From assembly GCA_910573755.1 (NCBI GenBank), contig CAJTBO010000005.1, positions 1 through 64,000 on the forward strand: a stretch of 64,000 nt of DNA, given 5' to 3'. The position numbers and the translations under genes are program-made. The stretch comes from Lachnospiraceae bacterium. Its GTDB lineage: Bacteria > Bacillota > Clostridia > Lachnospirales > Lachnospiraceae. This document shows, piece by piece, positions 41,537 through 49,970 of the stretch. Each line of letters starts with the position of its first letter. Within the stretch, counting starts at the first letter, position 1. The notes under the pieces are model-generated. The model saw only the letters and a list, made by a program, of their open reading frames with translations. It was not told where the DNA came from and did no database searches.

Positions 41537-41878
41537 TCAGCCTCTCTTCCACAATCTGAGTGTTTTTAGAATTTTTTTCTGCTCGTCTGGCGAATAGCCT
41601 TGGAAAATGCGGAGCAGTTCCGTATTCATTGCTTTATTTGCCTCTTGAGGGGTACGATCTGTAAAACCGGGTTCAAGAATTTCATCGATAGTCACATTGC
41701 AGAGTTTAGAATAGTAAAGGAGAACCCGAAGATTCAACTTGGCACGATTGTTTTCCAGATTGCTGACAAAAGCAACTGTACAATCCAGATCCTCTGCCAC
41801 CATTTCCTGCGTATAGCCTTGCTCTACGCGGAGTTGTTTCATTTTTAAACCTACTTTTGCAAAATCCAGTTCACTCAT
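41537..41878 (-). CDS. XRE-family helix-turn-helix regulator
   Basis: A 113-residue protein with a Cro/CI helix-turn-helix at residues about 8-65: LKMKQLRVEQGYTQEMVAED, LDCTVAFVSNLENNRAKLNL. A short C-terminal helical tail follows. The start at 41878 has GGAG upstream. It is divergent from the UDP-galactopyranose mutase gene and may regulate it, but there is no direct evidence. The target is unknown. Confidence 0.85.
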   Translation of the reverse strand: MSELDFAKVGLKMKQLRVEQGYTQEMVAEDLDCTVAFVSNLENNRAKLNLRVLLYYSKLCNVTIDEILEPGFTDRTPQEANKAMNTELLRIFQGYSPDEQKKILKTLRLWKRG

Positions 41879-41985
41879 ACGCAAAACTCCTTCAAAATTT
41901 TTAGTTAAATTTATTTTATTATATTTTTGTGAAACAGGCAAGCCATAACTTGTTTTTTATACAAAAAAGAAAGGGAAATAAAGAA

Positions 41986-43089
41986 ATGCATTATGATTAT
42001 CTGATCGTGGGCGCAGGGCTGTTTGGCAGTGTGTTTGCCCATGAAATGAAAAAGCGGGGAAAGGGCTGTTATGTGATCGATAAGCGGGATCATACAGGCG
42101 GAAATATTTACACGGAGAAGCGGATTGGTATTTCTGTACACTGTTACGGAGCGCATATTTTCCATACCTCGAATAAAGATATCTGGGACTATATGGGGCA
42201 GTTTGCGGAGTTTAATCATTATATTAATTCGCCGGTGGCTGTTTATAAGAACGAACTTTATAATCTGCCGTTCAATATGAACACCTTCAGCAAATTGTGG
42301 AATATTAAAACGCCGAAGGAGGCAAAGGAAAAAATAGCAGAGCAGATAGCGGAACTTTCGATCAAAGAGCCGAAAAATCTGGAGGAGCAGGCGCTTTCCT
42401 TAGTCGGCGGGGATGTTTATGAAAAACTGGTAAAGGGCTATACAGAGAAGCAGTGGGGGAGAGACTGCAGGGAACTTCCGGCTTTTCTGATCAGACGCCT
42501 TCCGCTGCGTTTTACGTATGACAACAATTACTTTAACGATCCTTATCAGGGCATCCCGAAGGGCGGCTATACAGGGATCGTGGAAAAGCTGCTTTCCGGC
42601 ATCCCGGTTGAGACCGGGATAAGCTGGCAGGAGTTTCGAAAAAAAAGGACGGATATCACCTATGATAAACTGCTCTACACCGGCATGATCGATGAGTATT
42701 TTGATTACAGGCTGGGCGAGCTGGAATACCGTTCCCTGCGCTTTGAGACGACGGAACTGCCGGAAGAGGATAATTATCAGGGAAATGCGGTGGTGAATTA
42801 CACGGAAAGAGAAGTCCCCTATACGCGTATCATAGAGCATAAACATTTTGAGTTCGGAAAGCAGCCCGGTACGGTCATCACGAAGGAATATCCTGCAGAG
42901 TGGAAAAGGGGGGACGAACCCTATTATCCGGTGAATGATGAGAAGAACGGCAGGCTTTATGAGGCTTACCGGAAACTTGCGGAGCGGGAGAAAAATGTGC
43001 TGTTCGGCGGAAGACTGGGACAGTACAGATATTATGACATGGACAGGACGATAGAGGCGGCGTTAAAGATGGCAGAGGATGAAGAGTGA
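41986..43089 (+). CDS. glf: UDP-galactopyranose mutase
   Basis: A 367-residue flavoenzyme that converts UDP-galactopyranose to UDP-galactofuranose for cell-surface glycans. The FAD-binding N-terminus (YDYLIVGAGLFGSVFAHEMK, YVIDKRDHTGGNIYTE), the motif YGAHIFHTSNKDIWDYM and YTEKQWGRD are characteristic, and the C-terminus has FGGRLGQYRYYDMD. The length is usual. It stands alone between the flagellar genes and a convergent FliD-like gene, sharing a bidirectional terminator with it. Confidence 0.95.
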   Translation: MHYDYLIVGAGLFGSVFAHEMKKRGKGCYVIDKRDHTGGNIYTEKRIGISVHCYGAHIFHTSNKDIWDYMGQFAEFNHYINSPVAVYKNELYNLPFNMNTFSKLWNIKTPKEAKEKIAEQIAELSIKEPKNLEEQALSLVGGDVYEKLVKGYTEKQWGRDCRELPAFLIRRLPLRFTYDNNYFNDPYQGIPKGGYTGIVEKLLSGIPVETGISWQEFRKKRTDITYDKLLYTGMIDEYFDYRLGELEYRSLRFETTELPEEDNYQGNAVVNYTEREVPYTRIIEHKHFEFGKQPGTVITKEYPAEWKRGDEPYYPVNDEKNGRLYEAYRKLAEREKNVLFGGRLGQYRYYDMDRTIEAALKMAEDEE

Positions 43090-43159
43090 GGGCGGGTGGA
43101 AAGGATGCCTGCCGGATAGAGGATATCCCGAATAGTATCCTGAATGATATCCAGAACGG

Positions 43160-43194
43160 AAACAGCCGTGGGCATTGTGCCCGCGGCTGTTTTA
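43160..43194. terminator. Bidirectional terminator between glf and the FliD-like gene
   Basis: AAACAGCCG-t-GGGC and GCCC-g-CGGCTGTTT form a long stem with A and T runs on either side, suited to end both converging transcripts. Confidence 0.85.
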
Positions 43195-44502
43195 GCAATA
43201 GTAGTTGAATAACATTCCGATATAGTTGCTGGAAACATAGGGCGTCGGAAGATTGTGGCCCGGGTTTTTATAGGCAACTACCGTTTTATCCACATACCTC
43301 ATAGGGTTCAGGGAAATCTGGTTTGTTTTGCGGAAGATCTGCTGGGTAAAATTTTTTACCACCTGAAATTTATCGTCCGCGTCACCGGAGTGGATGGCGG
43401 TGGAAAGAGTGTTCCGGTCCACGTCGATACTGCCGTCCTCCTGCACATTCAGCCCGATCCGGGAGAGATTGTCTTTATACAGGGCGGTGATCCATGACAT
43501 TTCCCCTTTCAGTTTTCCGGAACTGCTCTGCGAAACCTTGAACTGATCCACGGCGCTTAAGAAGCTGTTATAGCTTCCCGCGAGCTGCGCCACGTTATCG
43601 GCGAGGGCTTCGTAGTCCGCCTTAAGGCCGATAGAAGCAACGCCGTTTTCTTCTGGACTGACACCCTGAAGCTGTATCTCGTATGATTTATCCAGGGTGA
43701 ATTTATTGGAATAAGCTTCCCTTGCTTCGCCGTTTATCGTAAAGGCGGCGTTGGAGGCATTGCGGGAAACATAATCAAGCCCCAGATAGGAAACCATTCC
43801 GGAGGACTTGCTGGTATTTTCATCAGAAATAGAAAAAAGCTTATCTCTGCCGGGCCTTAAACCGGTCGCTTCCGATTCTATGCGGAGAGAGGAAGTGCCT
43901 TCCTCGCCGTCGATGATTTCCGCCCTCAGCCCGATATGGGAGTTGTTGATCAGGCGTCCCAGACGGTCCTGAATATTGCGGTTGGTCTCGCCGTCGCGGA
44001 TCGTGAACTGGAATTCATAGTTCATGTCATTGATGCTGATATCAAAGGAATAGGTATCAGGAGGCAGAGAAATCCGGGAATCGTTCGATAAGAAGTTTCC
44101 GAGATTCATCTGGCCTGATGCCAGTGCCTGTACTTCGATATCCAGTTCCGGAACCAGGCTGCTGGCGGACATGTCGCCGATGAAGGAGGCTGTCACCAGA
44201 TCCTCATTGCTGGAATAGGCAACTTTACGCTCAAGCAGTTCTTTACTGTCCAGATTGCCGCCGAGGGAGGCCAGTTCCATATGAAGGCCCCGGGCATTTT
44301 CCTTGAGGCCCACCGCAAACTGCGCGGACTCCCGCCTGTTGGCGATCATATACAGAGGGGATTCCTTGTTGAGTTTTATCATGGAATTATAAAGGCTGCG
44401 AAGTTCACTCCTCTTATGGGCGTCATATTTGCCGGCATTTTTGGGAGTATATGCAGTCAGATAATAATTATAGACATTATCCTGAATGGCATTATAAGCC
44501 AT
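43192..44502 (-). CDS. FliD-like flagellar protein (second cap-type protein)
   Basis: A 436-residue protein, start at 44502 (MAYNAIQDNVYNYYLTAYTP) with AAGGAGG upstream. The middle resembles FliD in order: LDIEVQALASGQMNLGNFLS, then YEFQFTIRDGETNRNIQDRL, and near the end SSGKLKGEMSWITALYKDNL, SRIGLNVQEDGSIDVDRNTL. The usual FliD N-terminal D0 helix is replaced by an unrelated region, and the C-terminal D0 helix is also absent. A consensus sigma-D promoter drives it (44593-44619), so it belongs to the flagellar regulon. Its role (alternative cap, filament-associated or adhesin protein) is unknown. Confidence 0.7.
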   Translation of the reverse strand: MAYNAIQDNVYNYYLTAYTPKNAGKYDAHKRSELRSLYNSMIKLNKESPLYMIANRRESAQFAVGLKENARGLHMELASLGGNLDSKELLERKVAYSSNEDLVTASFIGDMSASSLVPELDIEVQALASGQMNLGNFLSNDSRISLPPDTYSFDISINDMNYEFQFTIRDGETNRNIQDRLGRLINNSHIGLRAEIIDGEEGTSSLRIESEATGLRPGRDKLFSISDENTSKSSGMVSYLGLDYVSRNASNAAFTINGEAREAYSNKFTLDKSYEIQLQGVSPEENGVASIGLKADYEALADNVAQLAGSYNSFLSAVDQFKVSQSSSGKLKGEMSWITALYKDNLSRIGLNVQEDGSIDVDRNTLSTAIHSGDADDKFQVVKNFTQQIFRKTNQISLNPMRYVDKTVVAYKNPGHNLPTPYVSSNYIGMLFNYYC

Positions 44503-44592
44503 AGTGCCCCCTCCTTTCTTCCTTGAAATCGGGTGTATAAATCCATTTACACTTATTGGTATTTTAACACGTTCCAACACATGTTACAATAA

Positions 44593-44619
44593 TTATCGGC
44601 AGATCGGGCAGGAATTTTA
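44593..44619 (-). promoter_or_regulatory. Sigma-D promoter of the FliD-like gene
   Basis: Minus strand TAAA, 15 bases, GCCGATAA: seven of eight -10 positions match the sigma-D consensus. It lies about 85 bases upstream of the start codon. Confidence 0.85.
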
Positions 44620-44639
44620 AGGGTTTTTGCGAAAAAGGA

Positions 44640-44668
44640 TTGACGAAATTTCTTTCTTATGTTATAGT
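44640..44668 (+). promoter_or_regulatory. Promoter of rpmG-secE-nusG
   Basis: TTGACG, 17 bases, TATAGT; near-consensus sigma-A promoter about 65 bases before rpmG. Confidence 0.75.
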
Positions 44669-44731
44669 TGCTAAACGAGATGAGATTCAGGTCTTTTTTT
44701 TATGCTCGAAATGACGCGTGGAGGTGGAAAA

Positions 44732-44881
44732 ATGCGTACAAGAATAACACTGGCATGTACGGAATGTAAACAGCGTAACTACAATACAACAAAGGATAAA
44801 AAGACACATCCGGACAGAATGGAAATGAAAAAGTATTGTAGATTCTGCAGAAAGCATACGCTGCACAAAGAAACAAAGTAA
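44732..44881 (+). CDS. rpmG: 50S ribosomal protein L33
   Basis: A 49-residue ribosomal protein: [20 protein letters not shown], then [20 protein letters not shown]. Both CxxC pairs are present, so this is the zinc-binding (C+) form. GGAGGTG lies upstream of the ATG. As usual it heads the secE-nusG cluster. Confidence 0.96.
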   Translation: MRTRITLACTECKQRNYNTTKDKKTHPDRMEMKKYCRFCRKHTLHKETK

Positions 44882-44968
44882 TCTAGGCTTTGCAGCAGTA
44901 TGAAACGCATCCGGGAGATGCGAAAATGAACTGACCGCGGGCCCTATCTGCCCGGGAAGGAGTAAAAA

Positions 44969-45169
44969 ATGGGAGATTCCTCAAAGAAAGGAAACAAAAC
45001 AGGATTCTTTGACGGTGTAAAAGTTGAATTCAAAAAGATTTCATGGCCCGATAAGACGTCTATCATCAAACAGACAGTTGCTGTTGTTGCCATTTCTCTT
45101 GTGTTGGGAGTCATTATTACCATATTAGATTTTATCGTACAGTATGGTGTTAGTTTCCTGACGATGTAA
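44969..45169 (+). CDS. secE: Protein translocase subunit SecE
   Basis: A 66-residue membrane protein of the SecYEG channel. The amphipathic helix and conserved FFDGVKVEFKKISWPDKTS precede a single transmembrane helix (VAVVAISLVLGVIITILDFI). It is the short, one-helix form of Gram-positive bacteria. It lies between rpmG and nusG. Confidence 0.95.
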   Translation: MGDSSKKGNKTGFFDGVKVEFKKISWPDKTSIIKQTVAVVAISLVLGVIITILDFIVQYGVSFLTM

Positions 45170-45244
45170 CAAGAAGAAAGCAGACTTTGCTGAAAGGATT
45201 CGTCTGCGGGTTTGTGCGCGGACGGCAACAGGAGTGGAGAGTAT

Positions 45245-45763
45245 ATGGCAGAAACAAACTGGTATGTAGTGCATACTTACTCAGGATATGAGAATAAGGT
45301 AAAAGCCAATATAGAGAAAACCATTGAGAACAGAAATCTTCAGGAAGAAATTTTAGAGGTGCGCGTACCGATGCAGGACGTAATGGAACTGAAAAACGGC
45401 GTTCGCAAGACCGTGCAGAAAAAAATGTTCCCCGGATATGTTCTGATCAATATGGTCATGAATGATGATACATGGTATGTTGTGCGCAATACGAGAGGCG
45501 TGACCGGCTTCGTGGGCCCGGGCAGTAAGCCTGTACCTCTGACGGAAGCGGAGATGAAACCTCTCGGTATCAAAGTGGACAATATTACGATTGATTTCGG
45601 AGAGGGCGATACGATCGTTGTGGTGGCAGGTGCATGGAAAAATACGGTGGGCGTTGTCCAGAGGATAGACTTTAATAAACAGGCAGTGACCATCAATGTG
45701 GATATGTTCGGCAGGGACACACCTGTTGAGATCAGCTTTGCAGAAGTTCGAAAGTTTAGTTGA
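45245..45763 (+). CDS. nusG: Transcription termination/antitermination factor NusG
   Basis: A 172-residue elongation factor. The NGN domain (NWYVVHTYSGYENKVKANIE, KMFPGYVLINMVMNDDTWYV, RNTRGVTGFVG) binds RNA polymerase, and the KOW domain (VVVAGAWKNTVGVVQRIDFN) binds ribosome or Rho. The start at 45245 gives the usual N-terminus. A 172-base leader region follows before rplK. Confidence 0.95.
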   Translation: MAETNWYVVHTYSGYENKVKANIEKTIENRNLQEEILEVRVPMQDVMELKNGVRKTVQKKMFPGYVLINMVMNDDTWYVVRNTRGVTGFVGPGSKPVPLTEAEMKPLGIKVDNITIDFGEGDTIVVVAGAWKNTVGVVQRIDFNKQAVTINVDMFGRDTPVEISFAEVRKFS

Positions 45764-45935
45764 CGCCGTAACGGGCGGAAAAAAGCCGCGCGGATGCGCG
45801 GATACATGTATGGCACAATGGATCGACATATGCCGTATATGCAGAAACACATGCCGGGCATGTGTTATAAGTATGGTTGGGACAGTGGGAGTCATAAAAC
45901 GACGCTGACCACAATTTATTATAGGAGGTGCCATT
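45764..45935 (+). promoter_or_regulatory. Structured leader of rplK-rplA
   Basis: Contains a stem ACACATGC/GCATGTGT (about 45849-45867). Just before rplK is GTGGGA ... GACCACAA, similar to the conserved L1/L11 leader pattern in Firmicutes, where L1 represses its own operon. No gene is seen. Confidence 0.45.
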
Positions 45936-46361
45936 ATGGCAAAGAAAGTAGTAGGATATATTAAATTACAAATCCCTGCTGGTAAAGCTACACCAGCACC
46001 GCCGGTCGGTCCTGCACTGGGACAGCACGGCGTGAACATCGTTGAATTTACAAAACAGTTCAACGCGAGAACAGCGGATAAGGGCGATCTGATCATTCCT
46101 GTCGTTATCACTGTTTATGCAGACAGAACATTCAGTTTCATTACGAAAACTCCGCCTGCAGCCGTACTGCTTAAGAAGGCGTGCAACATCAAGTCCGGTT
46201 CCGCAGTGCCGAACAAGACAAAGGTTGCGACGATTTCCAAAGCAAAGGTACAGGAGATCGCAGAGATGAAAATGCCTGATCTGAATGCTGCAGATCTGGA
46301 GGCAGCTATGAGCATGATCGCGGGCACAGCCAGAAGCATGGGCATCACAGTAGAAGATTAA
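45936..46361 (+). CDS. rplK: 50S ribosomal protein L11
   Basis: A 141-residue protein of the GTPase-associated centre ([40 protein letters not shown]). The length is as usual. GGAGG lies before the ATG; rplA follows after 13 bases. Confidence 0.97.
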   Translation: MAKKVVGYIKLQIPAGKATPAPPVGPALGQHGVNIVEFTKQFNARTADKGDLIIPVVITVYADRTFSFITKTPPAAVLLKKACNIKSGSAVPNKTKVATISKAKVQEIAEMKMPDLNAADLEAAMSMIAGTARSMGITVED

Positions 46362-46374
46362 TGGAGGAACGACA

Positions 46375-47067
46375 ATGAAACATGGTAAGAAATATATGGA
46401 AGCAGCAAAGCTTGTTGACCGTGCCGTTCAGTATGACCCGACTGATGCAGTGGCTCTGGTAAAGAAGGCGGCAACAGCTAAATTTGACGAGACCGTTGAA
46501 GTACACATCAGAACGGGCTGTGACGGACGTCATGCGGAACAGCAGGTCCGCGGCGCGGTGGTACTGCCGAACGGAACAGGTAAGACGGTAAGGGTACTTG
46601 TATTTGCAAAAGGCGATAAGGTTGCGGAAGCGGAAGCGGCAGGCGCCGACTATGTAGGCGGCGATGAGTTGATCCCGAAGATCCAGAATGACGGATGGCT
46701 GGATTTTGACGTTGTAGTGGCAACCCCCGACATGATGGGTGTTGTAGGACGTCTCGGTAAGGTGCTGGGCCCGAAAGGACTTATGCCCAACCCGAAAGCC
46801 GGCACGGTAACAATGGACGTGACTAAAGCTGTCAAGGATATCAAAGCCGGTAAGATTGAATACAGGCTGGACAAAGCGAATATTATCCACTGTCCGGTAG
46901 GTAAGATCTCCTTTACGGAACAGCAGCTGATGGAAAACTTTGACGCACTGATGGGCGCGGTTCTGAAGGCAAGGCCGAGCGCACTGAAGGGCCAGTATAT
47001 CAGAAGCGTGACGCTGGCATCCACAATGGGGCCGGGCGTAAAGGTTTCCGTAGCAAAATTAGCATAA
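46375..47067 (+). CDS. rplA: 50S ribosomal protein L1
   Basis: A 230-residue protein of the L1 stalk ([40 protein letters not shown]). It also acts as a translational repressor of rplK-rplA in other bacteria. Its length is usual. The next gene in most Firmicutes is rplJ; here a capA-like gene intervenes. Confidence 0.97.
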   Translation: MKHGKKYMEAAKLVDRAVQYDPTDAVALVKKAATAKFDETVEVHIRTGCDGRHAEQQVRGAVVLPNGTGKTVRVLVFAKGDKVAEAEAAGADYVGGDELIPKIQNDGWLDFDVVVATPDMMGVVGRLGKVLGPKGLMPNPKAGTVTMDVTKAVKDIKAGKIEYRLDKANIIHCPVGKISFTEQQLMENFDALMGAVLKARPSALKGQYIRSVTLASTMGPGVKVSVAKLA

Positions 47068-47142
47068 AAATAATAAGGGCGCGGCGCTGGCTGCGCTCTT
47101 TTGAAATTTGGCGGATCGCGGATCTGACGGAGCTGTATCAGT

Positions 47143-48447
47143 ATGGGCAAGAAGAAAAGTAAAAGGAAAAACAATAAAAGAAAGAGTCTGGGAAGGGCTT
47201 TTTTAGTGACACTGTTTGTTACCTTGTCTGCCGGGGCTTCGGTACTGTTTCTTGTTACGTTTTTCGGAGCGGAAGAAAAGCCGGAGGAAGTCCGGGAGGA
47301 GATGCCAAAGGTCGCGGAGGTTGAGAAGGAGGATATCCCGGAAAAGATCGTGAGTAAGGAACCGGAGCCCCGGAAGGCAGAGATGACGGAAGTGTCAGAA
47401 ATGCCGGAGCCGGTGGAGGAAGACGATGGCTTTGATGAGAGCGGCTGTATACGGGATGAGAACGGCAGGATTCTTGTGAAGAAGCAGGAAACGGGAAATG
47501 ATGAGGCGATCTTATTATTTGCCGGGGATATTCTGTTTGACGACAGCTATACGGTGATGGTCACCATGCGGCAGAGGGGAAGCATCAGGGCATGCTTTTC
47601 CGCGGAGACGCTGCGGGAGATGGAAGAGGCGGACATCTTCATGCTGAATAATGAGTTTACCTACACGAACCGGGGAGAGCCTACGCCGGGAAAGGCATTT
47701 ACCTTCCGGGCAAAGCCGGAAAATGCGGCGATGCTGCATGAACTGGGGGTGGATATCGTTTCGCTTGCCAACAACCATGCCTATGACTACGGCGAAATTT
47801 CCCTGCTGGATACTCTTGCCACACTGGAGGGGATCGATATGCCTTATGTAGGGGCGGGGAGAAATCTCGCGGAGGCTTCCGGAATTGTGTATTTTCAGGC
47901 GGGCAGCCAGAAGATAGCTTTTCTGTCGGGCACCCAGATCGAGCGGATGACGCCGCCCGATACGAAGGGGGCTTCGGAGAATACGCCGGGCGTATTCCGC
48001 TGCCTGACGGAGACGGAAATCTTTGACAAAATAGCAGAGGCAAAGGAAAACAGTGATTTTGTGGTGGTCTATATCCACTGGGGTACCGAAAAGACCGACC
48101 AGCTCGACTGGGCGCAGCCCGGCATGGCAAAATCCCTGGCGCAGGCGGGCGCCGACCTGATCGTCGGAGACCATGCCCATGTCCTGCAGCCGCTGGCGAA
48201 TGTGGAGGGCGTTCCGACGATCTACTCTCTCGGCAACTACTGGTTTAACTCCAGCACCTTAAATACCTGCCTTGTAAAAGTGACGTTGAAAGACGGTGAG
48301 ATGCAAAGCTTCCAGTTTCTGCCCGCACTGCAGTCAGGGTGCTATACGAAGCTGCTGTCCGGTGCGGAAAAGGAGGCGGTTTTGGAATACATGCGCGGTA
48401 TTTCGGGGACGGTGGCGATAGATGCGGAAGGGTATGTGACTTTCTGA
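47143..48447 (+). CDS. CapA-family (PGA_cap) membrane-anchored metallophosphatase-like protein
   Basis: A 434-residue protein with a basic cytoplasmic start, one transmembrane helix (about residues 19-40), an acidic/proline linker (45-95) and an extracellular CapA domain from about 115. The metallophosphatase-like motifs are [40 protein letters not shown] and [10 protein letters not shown]. CapA takes part in poly-gamma-glutamate synthesis or anchoring in Bacillus; many homologues have unknown roles. No capB or capC lies nearby. Its position between rplA and rplJ is unusual. Confidence 0.85.
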   Translation: MGKKKSKRKNNKRKSLGRAFLVTLFVTLSAGASVLFLVTFFGAEEKPEEVREEMPKVAEVEKEDIPEKIVSKEPEPRKAEMTEVSEMPEPVEEDDGFDESGCIRDENGRILVKKQETGNDEAILLFAGDILFDDSYTVMVTMRQRGSIRACFSAETLREMEEADIFMLNNEFTYTNRGEPTPGKAFTFRAKPENAAMLHELGVDIVSLANNHAYDYGEISLLDTLATLEGIDMPYVGAGRNLAEASGIVYFQAGSQKIAFLSGTQIERMTPPDTKGASENTPGVFRCLTETEIFDKIAEAKENSDFVVVYIHWGTEKTDQLDWAQPGMAKSLAQAGADLIVGDHAHVLQPLANVEGVPTIYSLGNYWFNSSTLNTCLVKVTLKDGEMQSFQFLPALQSGCYTKLLSGAEKEAVLEYMRGISGTVAIDAEGYVTF

Positions 48448-48609
48448 TCTGCCTGAGCCGGCAGCCCGCCCGGCGGGAATGCGGATTCTCAAGGTGGGCA
48501 TTAAAAAAGCGCTGGCAGCAAAATATATCCCGGGCCGTATCAAAAACCATGTAACAGTTCGGCTTTGGCTTCACTGTTGCAAAACCATATCAAAATTTTC
48601 ATATTGTTC

Positions 48610-48638
48610 TTGACAATCTTTTTCACATATGCTATCGT
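48610..48638 (+). promoter_or_regulatory. Promoter of rplJ-rplL
   Basis: TTGACA (48610-48615), 17 bases, TATCGT (48633-48638). A perfect -35 box supports a strong constitutive promoter. Confidence 0.8.
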
Positions 48639-48639
48639 G

Positions 48640-48800
48640 GAAAAGGTCGCAAGACCATGCCGAAGACAGCAGGTGCCGGAAAACCGGCGTAAGGACAGCC
48701 GCCTGCCGAGGAAAAGTCATCATAATGAACTTTTGCCTTCCTGTCTTTGGGGAGGTTTTTTATTTGGGATTTCCCGCTTGGCGGGAAACTTCGGCGTAAA
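48640..48800 (+). promoter_or_regulatory. Ribosomal protein L10 leader
   Basis: The segment has the conserved L10-leader features: CCGAAGACAGCAGGTGC, later CCGCCTGCCGAGG pairing back, and then CCTTCC/GGGAGG with a T run (about 48735-48762), an attenuator. L10(L12)4 binds this leader and limits its own synthesis. The stretch before it (48448-48609) holds no gene. Confidence 0.8.
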
Positions 48801-48820
48801 ATCTAAAAGGAGGTAGAAAA

Positions 48821-49348
48821 ATGGCAAAGGTTGAACTGAAAAAGCCTATCGTGGACGAGATCGCCGCTACAATTAAAGACGCGCAGACCGTCGTACTGGT
48901 TGATTACCGCGGACTTACGGTTGAGCAGGATACGATACTCAGAAAACAGCTTCGTGAAGCAGGCGTAGGCTACAAGGTTTATAAGAACACATTCATGAAC
49001 TTTGCGTTTAAAGGAACTGACTGCGAAGGGCTCTGCGGTCTGCTGGAAGGCCCCAGCGCTATGGCTACCTGTGATACGGATGCTACAGCGGCAGCAAGGG
49101 TTCTGTGCAAATTTGCGAAGACAGCACCTGCACTGGAGATCAAAGGCGGTGTGGTAGAAGGTACCGTATATGACGCGAAGGGAATCGAACAGATTTCCAA
49201 CATTCCTTCCAGAGAGGAACTGTTGTCAAGACTGCTTGGCAGCATGCAGTCGCCTGTTACAAATCTTGCCCGCGTTTTGAACCAGATCGCAGAAAAGGGC
49301 GGGGAAGCAGCTCCTGCGGAAGCGGCGGAAGCACCTGCAGAGGCATAA
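48821..49348 (+). CDS. rplJ: 50S ribosomal protein L10
   Basis: A 175-residue stalk base protein (AKVELKKPIVDEIAATIKDA, VVLVDYRGLTVEQDTILRKQ). The C-terminal helix that binds L7/L12 dimers is present, followed by an alanine/glutamate-rich tail. AAGGAGG precedes the ATG. It is autoregulated through the leader upstream. Confidence 0.97.
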   Translation: MAKVELKKPIVDEIAATIKDAQTVVLVDYRGLTVEQDTILRKQLREAGVGYKVYKNTFMNFAFKGTDCEGLCGLLEGPSAMATCDTDATAAARVLCKFAKTAPALEIKGGVVEGTVYDAKGIEQISNIPSREELLSRLLGSMQSPVTNLARVLNQIAEKGGEAAPAEAAEAPAEA

Positions 49349-49403
49349 ACTGAAACCGAAACAAAGTTATAAACAACTATAAAGTAAAATGGAGGAAAAG
49401 ATC

Positions 49404-49778
49404 ATGGCAAAAATGTCCACACAGGAATTTATTGATGCTATTAAAGAGTTATCCGTAATGGAATTAAACGAACTGGTAAAAGCATGTGAAGAGGAGTTCG
49501 GCGTATCCGCGGCAGCAGGCGTAGTCGTTGCAGCAGCAGCCGGCCCGACAGAAACAGCAGAAGAGAAAACAGAGTTCGACGTTGAGCTGACAGAGATCGG
49601 CGCAGAGAAGATCAAAGTAATCAAGGTTGTTCGTGAAGCAACAGGCCTTGGCCTGAAGGAAGCGAAAGAGGCAGTTGAGTCCGCTCCGAAGGTACTGAAA
49701 GAGGCAGTTTCCAAGGAAGAGGCTGAAGAGCTGAAGAAGAAACTGGAAGAAGTAGGCGCAAAGGTTACTCTGAAATAA
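49404..49778 (+). CDS. rplL: 50S ribosomal protein L7/L12
   Basis: A 124-residue stalk protein: N-terminal dimerisation domain ([20 protein letters not shown]), alanine-rich hinge, and C-terminal factor-binding domain ([20 protein letters not shown]). ATG at 49404 follows GGAGG. A stem at 49785-49830 may reduce read-through into rpoB. Confidence 0.97.
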   Translation: MAKMSTQEFIDAIKELSVMELNELVKACEEEFGVSAAAGVVVAAAAGPTETAEEKTEFDVELTEIGAEKIKVIKVVREATGLGLKEAKEAVESAPKVLKEAVSKEEAEELKKKLEEVGAKVTLK

Positions 49779-49784
49779 TTTCTA

Positions 49785-49830
49785 CGAAAGACAACGCCAT
49801 CTGTCCGGCTGCGGGCAGGTGGCTTTCGTT
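49785..49830 (+). terminator. Stem-loop between rplL and rpoB
   Basis: CGAAAG...GCCA-TCTG pairs with CAGG-TGGCTTTCG, with few T residues after it; probably an attenuator. Confidence 0.5.
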
Positions 49831-49858
49831 ATTTCACAAAATTTTCTCAAATTTTTTC

Positions 49859-49888
49859 TTGACGGGCAAAATCAGTTTGTAGTATACT
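49859..49888 (+). promoter_or_regulatory. Promoter of rpoB-rpoC
   Basis: TTGACG (49859-49864), 18 bases, TATACT (49883-49888). Confidence 0.75.
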
Positions 49889-49970
49889 GGATAATGCACT
49901 ATTGTGGTGAGGTATGCTTTTTCGAGCCCAAAATACCGTAAAATAGGCAATAAAATAGAGAACGGGGTGA

